The notes under the pieces were generated by a model. That model was not told the DNA's origin and did not search any database. It saw only the letters and a list, made by a program, of their open reading frames with translations. Below, one piece after another: positions 56,801-64,000 of a stretch of DNA of 64,000 bases. Numbering within the stretch: the stretch's first letter is position 1; every line of letters starts with the position of its first letter. The position numbers and the translations under genes are program-made. The stretch is from Platanthera guangdongensis (Eukaryota > Streptophyta > Magnoliopsida > Asparagales > Orchidaceae): contig CM077165.1 in assembly GCA_039583875.1 (NCBI GenBank), positions 67,382,757 to 67,446,756 on the forward strand, in the 5' to 3' direction.

Positions 56801-57720
56801 CTTCTTCTGCTGGACGAGGCATGCTCCTGGGTCGAAGTTGAGGTGGTAGCAAGACACTTCCACGTCAACCCCCAGCATCTCTGATTCTCTCCATACGAAG
56901 ATGTCCACATTATTTTGGATGCATGCCAGCATCATGTCCTGTGCCTCCGGGGTCAGACCCCCGCTGATGCGAACCTTCTCCATCCTAACTCCAAGGGTGA
57001 GAACCTCCATATCCACCACCTCTTCTACAACCTCCAGCCTGGACTGCTTCCCCCCTTCTCCGACATCCCTCTCCTCTGGGAGAAGAACCTCCGCTTCCAA
57101 CTCTTCCTCCACAGCCATCGCCTTGGCCAATTCCTCCTGATCTCCTCCTGAAACCACCTCGGTGTAGCTCTCTTCTATCTTCATTCCCCCTCTACCAGCC
57201 TCCTGCTCCACCTCCTCCATTCCTCGCTCCATCTCCTCGGCCCCTCCCTTCCAGGAGATAGATTTCACGGCGGTGACATGGAACTCCCTCGCTACTTTGG
57301 GGTCACCCCGAACCAAGACCTGGATCCCCTCGGCATTGAACTTCAGGCATTGGTGGAAGTACGAGGGGACACAGTGGAAGGCGCTGATGAGAGGCCTTCC
57401 GAAGATGGCGTTGTAGCTACTGTGGGCCTCCACAATGACAAATCGACAGTTCCGAGACTGCCCCCCATGGTAAAGTGGAGCCCCACTCCTCCTTCGACCT
57501 CCTTCCTCTCCCCTGAGAATCCAAACATGGGGCCATCTGAAACCATCACCCTCTTCACCTCCACTTTCATTATGTCGAACGTCTTCTTGAAATTGACGTT
57601 GACGGAGCTCCCGTTGTCAATGAGGATCCTAGAGATGGTGGAATTCTCGATGGCCGTCTGGATGACCAGTGCATCGCAGAAGGGATACTCATGATCCGAC
57701 ATATCCTTCCTTGAGAAGGT
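56801..57720 (-). pseudogene. Tat protease and linker
   Basis: Frame 57702-57343 contains ISRILIDNGSSVNV, the protease active site (the Tat form is D-G/N-G-S-S). Frame 57433-56717 continues with SSYNAIFGRPLISAFHCVPS, the second conserved protease block, then a 150-residue E-rich linker before RT. A frameshift near 57400 separates the two. Confidence 0.75.
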
Positions 57721-57813
57721 AATCTTCTCTTCCGTGGGTGCGGTCTGGATGTGGAGCCAACGCTCTGACGGTACATGGTGTGGAGGCTCACCTTCCGAGA
57801 AGCCTCAACCACC

Positions 57814-57814
<1 letters not shown>

Positions 57815-57849
<35 letters not shown>
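57815..57849. repeat. 35-nt poly-C tract
   Basis: An uninterrupted C run on the plus strand between the protease and gag zinc knuckle of the Tat element. It may vary in length between individuals or be affected by assembly. Confidence 0.85.
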
Positions 57850-57850
<1 letters not shown>

Positions 57851-59344
57851 CACCCGTGGATCACCCTGATCCCTCCCCTAGTCCCAATGTCCGCCTGGTC
57901 TTCACATCGGTCCTCCTCCGCCCGAGGCAGGACCTCTTAAAGCCTCACCTCCTAGCAGCCCTACTGTTGATATTTCTCCCTGTTTCCTCTCATCTCGAGG
58001 AATTTCGGGCATGTGGCAGTGGTGTGCCCTTCCTCTTGATGGAAGTTGCAGTAGGGCAACTCTACCCTGACTTCTCTCCTCATCCTTTATGTCGCTCTCC
58101 TCCTCTCCCCATGGCTATGGCCATAGCTTGATTTTGATCGGGTAGGGGAGGTCTTTGCGCTTGCCTCCAGGCCGGGGGTGGAACTGATCCTGGCCCCCTT
58201 GGTGGTGGTCCCTTCCCTGGTGACCTCTCCGTGGCCCCTGGTCTTGCCACTCGGGCCTCCAGGCCAACCGACGGTCTGGCTCCTGACTCTCCCAACTGGG
58301 CTGATGCTGCCCTTGAAGTTGTCGCTGCTCCGTCTACCGGGGCTCGGCTCTCCTCTCCTCCTGAACTCTACCGCCTCTCGGATCCTTCTCCTCCTCTGTG
58401 GCCCACCTGGCCAACTTCTGGGCAAACTCCGAATTCGACTCCTCCCCGTAGACCTCTCATACCGCCCTCTCCATTAGCTCCTCGTAGGATAGGGGTGACA
58501 CTCTCTTCAGCTCTATCCTAAAGAAACCCTATTGCAACCCCGGGGTGAAGGCCATCATTAGGCTATGACATGGCATCTCCTGGACTTGGGTGACCTACTC
58601 CTTGAAGCGGTCGACGTAACTCCCCAACGTCTCGTTCACTCCCTGCTTGATGTGGAAAAGGGACTCCGACTCCTTCTTCCTCCTCTTCGAGGTGGTGAAT
58701 CTCAACATGAACCCCCGACGCAGGTCCTCGAAGCAGTAAATGGAGATGGTCGGCAGCTGGTGGAACCACTCCCTTTCCTTCTTCTTGAGCGTGATGGAGA
58801 AAAGCTGGCACTTAAAGCCATCTGATATATGTCGGATCGAGACCACGTCTTCGAACCACTGGACATGCTGGACCGGGTTCCCCTTCTCAGTATAGTAGGA
58901 CATCTCGGGCTCCCTGAACCCCTCTAGAACTGTGGCAGAAGAAACCAACTTGCTAAAGGGGCTGCCTCCCCCCGCTGGGCGAGCTGAAGGATCTCGCGCA
59001 CCCATCTCACCGAACCGGTCTCCGCTTACCGAGCCGGGGAAGAGCACGCACCCGGGGAGCTCGCATCCCCTTCCTTCCTCGGCGACCTCCTTCCCAGCTC
59101 GCCTGCCGGGAGCATCCTCTCCCAGAGATGGGGCGGCAGTAATTGGGACAGCTGAAGTCGAGCACTCGGCCCGTACGCCGAGTGCAAACTTCACGAGGCT
59201 GAGAACCTCATGCCTGAAGTCTTCGAATATCCACACCATGGCCAGAGGTGGTGGGGATGGCGAGTCAGACCTGTCTGAGCCTTGTCCTTCTCCTGTCATC
59301 GAGCCTGCTGAAGATTTTTTATGCTGACCACTTTCCACGCTCAC
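57850..59344 (-). pseudogene. Tat gag, frameshifted
   Basis: Frame 59344-58595 (249 residues) has a G/E-rich N-terminus followed by the capsid-type domain: GNPVQHVQWFEDVV, LFSITLKKKEREWFHQLP, FEDLRRGFMLRF and ETLGSYVDRFKE. Downstream frames are broken through a GC-rich region. The nucleocapsid zinc knuckle is still readable at 58009-58053 as YCNFHQEEGHTTATC, with ligands C-H-H-C in the Tat manner. Confidence 0.8.
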
Positions 59345-59355
59345 TGCACTAAAAT

Positions 59356-59377
59356 GTTGAAACCGAAAACTCGGTCA
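59356..59377. repeat. remnant of Tat 5' LTR
   Basis: TGTTGAAACCGAAAACTCGG repeats the LTR start at 52202 with one difference, then homology stops. It abuts the leader of gag. Confidence 0.6.
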
Positions 59378-59900
59378 TGACATTGAGAGTATGGGGCTTA
59401 AGGAAAATACTTTGAGTTTAGTAGTCGAGTAGAAGTTAGGATTCGTCGAGTATCTATCGAAATACATCGAGTAAGGTTTAAAATTCAAGGCAAATTCATC
59501 GAGTATCGTTGGTCACGGCATTGAGAGAAGGTAAATTCGTCGAGAAATCCAGACGAATTCGTCGAGTATGATGTAGGCTTAGAAAGTGTTTAGTGATAGG
59601 GACGATAAGTCCTTTTCATCGAGTATATATGCCGAATCGAGTCTTGTTTGTCACGTATCGCCGGGCGTAGCCTTTATCACCAAGTCTAATTTGTCTAGTA
59701 TTCCTTTGCTTCGTCGGGTATATTTGATGAATTTAGCTGGACTTAGAATATTTTCACTGTTTTGTCAATTCACCGAGTATGGGTCTTCGGGTAAATTTTT
59801 GGATTGTTCTCTCCTCTTGTCATGAGAGTATTTTTGAGTTAGTCTTGGGGTTTTATTTGAGTTTTGGAGGTGTTTTTATGTCTAGGTTGGCAGTGGATAA
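59378..59900 (+). repeat. LTR-like fragment with TTCGTCGAGTATC motifs, right half
   Basis: About eight (T)CGTCGAGTA or CATCGAGTA motifs between 59420 and 59780. GGTCATGACATTGAGAG at the junction is repeated as GGTCACGGCATTGAGAG near 59510, so the Tat element appears to have inserted within the repeat array. Confidence 0.45.
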
Positions 59901-61480
59901 AGGACCACCAACAAGATGTCGTTTCGTGAATCATTGCACTTGGTGGGTTTTTTGTCTCTTCTTATGGACTGTTGGTTTGTGTTAGACAATATGGCCACCA
60001 CCGCAGTTCCTTTTTGAGATGTTTCTTTGGGTCTGTTAGTTTGTGTTGGACAATGTGGCCACAGACTCAGAACCATGGTTTTGCTAGTGATAATGATTCA
60101 CGTGTTTAGAGATGTTTAGTCTCTTTTCATCCTATTGTTTAGTTATTTGTGGAATGCCTACTCTTGTAGATCTTATCGAACCATGACTTCACTTCGCACT
60201 TGGTGCAATTTCTCTTACTCTACTATTGAAATTCTTGTTTTACATGTTATAACTTGACTTTTTAGCTGAGGTTTATCAGTCATTCTTATAGTTGAGGTTA
60301 GTAACCCCTTTTGCTTTCTCTTGATTACTATCTACTAATGTTATTTTTTACCACTTGTATCTTCTTGCTGAGGTGTTCTTTCTTTGAATGCCTCGGGCTC
60401 AGAACAGTAGTTGTTTGAGCGACTAGAGTTTGGTTGTGGCTTGCGTTGTCGATTACCTTTACCTCATCGATTGTGAGGTTGTAGTAGTTGTTTTGTTTTA
60501 GTTCAGACATACATACTTTTAGTGGGTTCGTGTCAGATTATTGACGTCCACTGGTGGTTTCTTGAAGAATGTTAAGTACTTGCTAGCTGCTAAATTTGTT
60601 TAATTGTGAAAGGTTGGTTTTACTTGCTCTCTGTGAAGGTTTATACTAGGATTGCATGTTAGTTATTTTCAAAGTATAAAAGCATCTTTTGACTATCTCA
60701 TGCATGGCATCACTTTAAATCAAAGTCAATATATTTTAGCTAATGTAAAAGCTATTTCTATACTTACATTAAATCTAGAGGTATGCATAATATGAGATCC
60801 TGTCTGGATGTTTATGCTCATGTAGGATGTTAAACCATATAAACAAAGTATTTTCGCAACGTATATTCATATTTCTACTTATGGACTAGTTGATCCACAG
60901 AGCCGAGGGATACGACAATTGAAACTTAACATAAATTACAATTTTCTTCATATTAAACATATGGATTTCATATAAAGTGATGAGTTGGGGTCTTGCCTGA
61001 GCATATGCAGTTATCCCCTACATGGTATGGCATCACGATGCGTGTTTTTTCTCTTACTCGGATATGTCATTTTATTGCGGAGAAAATGCGTGTTGTGATA
61101 GAGAACCCTTAAACTCTTATCACACAAGATATAGGTTGGAATAAGGTATGCCCTCAACATCTCCAGGGCTTGCCAAAACTGTTAAGGGAGAGGCGGAAAT
61201 GACAGAGATAAAGCCTTAGGAAACACTTTCCGACGACAACAGCAGATTGGCGAGCAGTCGGTGGCAAGGATCGGCGATTGTGGCCTAGAAGTAACAGTTC
61301 TATCTGGAAGAAAAATCGGCGTTCTCGGTCTCGCTCGATTAGGTCAAAACCAGTTAATATCTCAGTTTACTGTACATATCGTATATATTCAGAATACCGA
61401 AATAGTTAATACCTGCAGACCATGCTTAACCAAACTTAAAGGAATTAAACCGGAGGAAACATAATTTGTCAAGTTTGTAT
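59901..61480. other. unassigned sequence
   Basis: AT-rich with no recognisable coding domain. A motif GACTGTTGGTTTGTGTTAGAC recurs with changes about 62 bp apart (59969 and 60031). Short frames at 61261-61464 and elsewhere show no similarity I can name. Confidence 0.3.
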
Positions 61481-61519
61481 GTCGATATCCGACAAATCAA
61501 AACCATTTGTTGAAATAAC

Positions 61520-61746
61520 ACGTATATACTCGACGTATCGTGACAGAGCAAACTATCCAAGTATCAAAGCAAAATTAGATGAGTCGATGAAACTCAACGA
61601 ATGAGTCTAATTCGTCGAAACTGTCATTATGATACTCGATGAACCCAAGACAGATTCGTTGAGTTTTTCAAGATGATACTCGACGAATTCAATCTTATTC
61701 ATTGAAACCTTATGCTATACTCGACAAATTTCCCTTAGAGTCTTCT
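61520..61746 (-). repeat. inverted TCGACGAATT motif array
   Basis: Contains about six copies of (GA)TACTCGACGAATT, the reverse complement of the motif at 52095-52200 and 59400-59780. It is cut at 61746 by the SIRE-like LTR, so it may be a second, inverted copy of the same LTR family. Confidence 0.45.
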
Positions 61747-61769
61747 TGAAAGTTAGGGTTAGATCTACA

Positions 61770-61798
61770 ATACTCTAGAGGGGGGGTGAATAGAGTAT
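61770..61798. other. C-loop hairpin at the SIRE-like LTR end
   Basis: ATACTCTA (61770-61777) and TAGAGTAT (61791-61798) form a perfect 8-bp stem around a G-run loop on the plus strand (C-run on the element strand), near the LTR 3' end. Confidence 0.75.
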
Positions 61799-62827
61799 AT
61801 TTAAAATTTGTTAGGTCGCAAAACAAAAGGTGCTGTTACAGCTTTGCTGTAAACTGAAAGGTGCAGTATTAGAAAATTGAAAAACAGATAATAATCAACC
61901 TAATCACAGCCACACAGTAAGAACAAAAGAAAAAGATAGGCAACCAGATGACACAAGAAATTTATAATGGTTCCCCAAATCTGGGTAGTCCACTCTTCTA
62001 CCAACCTTAGTAGGAATCCACTCAGGTTTTTGATCAGGTGCCTGACAGCAATGTGTTTTGATCGGGTCCCCAAAAACCAACTCAAGTCTTTTGGTAAGGA
62101 GACTTGCAACCAGGAATCACTTTTGAAAGGAGATGATAACCCTTTGTACAGGAGGGGGTGAGAGAGTGATTTTGTCTTCTCTGTCAAGAATCAAAGAGAA
62201 GACTTATGTGGAATGATGTTAGCAAACAACTCCCCTGAGATGTAGAATGATTCAGGGAAGATCTGGAGCTTTACTGCAGGGTGATAGGACTTCAATCAGA
62301 TTTCTTGACAAGCAGTGGTGCATGATCTTCTTGATTGATTTGATATCTGTTGTCCTTGGAAGTCCTGGAGAGAATGTTGAAGAAGAAGGCTTTTGATATA
62401 GTATGGTTGTTCTTCTTCTTCTAAATGAAGATCACTGCCTATCACTGTTAACTTTTGTATGATCTTCTTGTGTGAAGCTTTTCTGCTACTTTTTAAAATC
62501 TTGCAGTCAGTCTGTGTGTGTCTATGTTTTTCTGACTGAGTATTTTCTTCTTGTTCTCGTCTTGTTGCTTCCGATTGATGATGATCTTTTCTTCTATGTC
62601 TTTTCAAAAATTTGAATCCTCTGTAATTAATGTTGATGGCCTGAGAATAATTGGCATTATTGTATTTCCCCAACTGTCTTGTGGAAAATCAGCAAGTAAT
62701 ATTCCTGAGGAAGACTGTAATTAATGCTCCCTCTAACGGCAACATTCAGAGAATGTTTGAGTCATTAATCTGTCAGGAATTATTGCATTTGAGTGAGGAT
62801 TGAATGCCAGAAATGGCTAAGTCTGGA

Positions 62828-63392
62828 ATCGTCAAACAGTTGGCAGAATTCGTCGAACTGAGTTACCAATTTGTCGAGCGGAGATATTGAATTCGTCGAC
62901 CAGACGGCTTCTGTTCGTCGAGCTGAGTTCCAAGTTCGTCGAGCTAATAGCAGAACTTACATGCTTCAGAACCTTTGCCTTTTCTGTCTGAAGTTCGTCG
63001 AGCTGATAATTGCACTCGTCTACTGGAGTTCAGCAACCATTCTGGACTTAGTCGAGTATTTTGTGTTGACTGATATTCTGTGTGTCGACATGAATCTTCT
63101 GGTTCCAGAATTCGTCGAGTAGATGTCTGAGTTCGTCGACCTGAGAAGTTGACTTCGTCGACCTGAGAAGTTGTGTACTTGAGGTCCACGTTCGTCGAGC
63201 TCAGAATCTTGTTCGTCGACCAAAGTTTGAAGTTGGACTTAGAAAAATCTGGAGTTATCCTGACTTTAGTTTGTTGAAGTATCCCAGTTTTTGTTGACTA
63301 AAGAATGAAGATCATCGAGCTCAGCTCAGAGAAATGTCTCAAGATCGTCGAGCTAAGAACGTTTTCCGTCGACCTGAGTTCGTCGAACGTCG
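62828..63392. repeat. TCGTCGA motif array in SIRE-like LTR
   Basis: About eighteen TTCGTCGA or close motifs, most followed by GCTGAG or CCTGAG, with irregular spacing of roughly 20-60 bp. Frames through this region are repeat-encoded. Confidence 0.8.
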
Positions 63393-63582
63393 AACTCATT
63401 TTTACTTAGTCTTGAAATCTTCTAAGTCTTGAGTCCCTGATAGTCTTGTTGATAGCTGGTCCATCTGATGTTGACACTAAGGACTTGGTCTATACTCTAG
63501 GACACAACTTTGACCCTGGCTATACATGTTGGGTCACATCCTAAGTTAGTGAACCTATCCCAAATCAACTAGGGGTCCAACA

Positions 63583-63596
63583 ATCTCCCCTATTTC
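63583..63596 (-). other. polypurine tract of SIRE-like element
   Basis: On the minus strand GAAATAGGGGAGAT directly before TGTTGGACCCC, nearly the same as the tract of the non-autonomous element. Confidence 0.8.
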
Positions 63597-63777
63597 GGTG
63601 AGGTCACTAATAGACTAAAAACATAAGCGTAAAAATAAACAAAGCAAGAAAAAGGTATATCTGGCAGAGATTTACTAACACATGCAGCAGATATATATAT
63701 ACATGAGCTTTGTTTTTAAACAGACAAATCAGTTTTAAAAACTAATGCAGAGAAAAGAAATTGAAGCACTGTAAAGA

Positions 63778-64000
63778 TTATTTCTTCTGCTTATCTGTGG
63801 GCTTGCCTTCTTTTGTCTTTTCTCCTGGCTTTGTAAAGATAATTTCTCTGTTTGGATTCAAATCCTGTGCCTGTGTCATTGTCTTGTCAGCTGCCCCAAT
63901 AATCATCAGGGATGTAGTTCTGGGGACAACTGCTTCAGGATGTAGCTTCATGTAATCATCAACATTGAACAGTTTATTTGCTTTATCAAATCTTTTAAGT
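63778..64000 (-). CDS. C-terminal end of a SIRE-like element ORF (partial)
   Basis: An open minus-strand frame of 74 codons entering from the right edge and ending at a TAA (63778-63780), about 180 bp before the polypurine tract. It contains DDYMKLHPEAVVPRTTS, then a lysine-rich tail (GEKTKEGKPTDKQKK). It does not look like the end of RNase H, so it is probably the last part of a second, env-like or ORF2-type frame. It shows no clear similarity to ORF2 of the non-autonomous element. Confidence 0.45.
   Translation of the reverse strand, partial: LKRFDKANKLFNVDDYMKLHPEAVVPRTTSLMIIGAADKTMTQAQDLNPNREIIFTKPGEKTKEGKPTDKQKK

Larger units (their letters stand above)
52202..59377 (-). mobile_element. 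decayed Tat-type Ty3/gypsy element, minus strand
   Basis: Gene order on the minus strand is gag, PR, RT, RNase H, a second RNase H, IN, then a long 3' region with tandem repeats. The second RNase H is the mark of the Tat lineage. The left LTR starts TGTTGAAACC at 52202. The right end keeps only about 18-22 bp matching it (TGTTGAAACC at 59356) before returning to flanking repeat, so the 5' LTR is nearly all lost. Every domain has stops or frameshifts. Confidence 0.75.
61747..63582 (-). repeat. 3' LTR of SIRE/Maximus-like copia element, minus strand
   Basis: The right end, CCAACA, is followed by a purine tract on the minus strand, and the left end starts TGAAAGTT, so the LTR is about 1836 bp. 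In element orientation it carries an array of TCGTCGA motifs (63392-62828), the GGGGAACCATTATAAAT box (about 61955-61975) and a C-loop hairpin (61770-61798). The hairpin string resembles the CTATTCACCCCCCCTCTAG stretch of known SIRE LTR ends. The left flank lacks a primer site, as expected for the outer side of a 3' LTR. Confidence 0.65.

Noticed and set aside
57734..58521. Overlapping plus-strand frames with poly-proline and leucine-rich stretches
   Set aside because: They are the antisense shadow of the broken Tat gag and of the C run.

Overview
This is a stretch of plant nuclear genome, most likely a eudicot with a large repeat-rich genome. Two weak hints favour Lamiales: the style of the Athila-type gypsy proteins, and an uncharacterised retroelement ORF2 of a kind I associate from memory with that order. 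I find no bacterial-type operon, no RNA gene and no confidently intact cellular gene. Nearly all the sequence is nested LTR retrotransposons, most of them broken.

Layout, left to right. 1-870 is a fragment of an Athila-like LTR. About 1000-2155 is GC-rich LTR-like sequence with 26-bp repeats. 2160-4430 is a minus-strand copia-type LTR carrying 12 palindromes. About 4560-9429 is a decayed Ty1/copia element (5' LTR, Met-type primer site, gag, PR, IN, RT, RNase H remnants). 9430-11010 is older sequence with possible exon-like pieces. 11011-48935 is one pol-less Tekay/Del-like (chromovirus-type) element whose body holds two large nested insertions. The first, 13863-29751 (minus strand), lies in its short internal region. 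It is a tandem Athila composite, LTR-internal-LTR-internal-partial LTR, bounded by the 5-bp duplication ATTGG. The second, 30864-46620 (plus strand), lies in its 3' LTR. It is a tandem composite of a non-autonomous copia element, LTR-internal-LTR-internal-LTR, bounded by the duplication CCTCC.

Further right, 48936-51580 is unassigned AT-rich sequence. About 51720-52201 and 59378-59900 look like two halves of an LTR with TTCGTCGAGTATC repeats, split by a decayed minus-strand Tat-type gypsy element (52202-59377). That element carries a second RNase H domain, a 74-bp tandem array and a 35-nt C tract. 61747-63582 is the 3' LTR of a minus-strand SIRE/Maximus-like copia element whose body runs off the right edge.

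The most interesting material is the non-autonomous copia family, present twice. It keeps a gag-like ORF that stops at the usual gag/protease border, lacks protease, integrase and reverse transcriptase, and carries a long second ORF with an acidic region and predicted coiled coil. Its LTRs hold an array of palindromic CGAGAATC/GATTCTCG half-sites and, near the 3' end, a hairpin with a poly-C loop whose stem differs in sequence but is kept as a stem in the SIRE-like LTR. It must borrow enzymes from a relative to move. A role of ORF2 at the LTR arrays is inference only.
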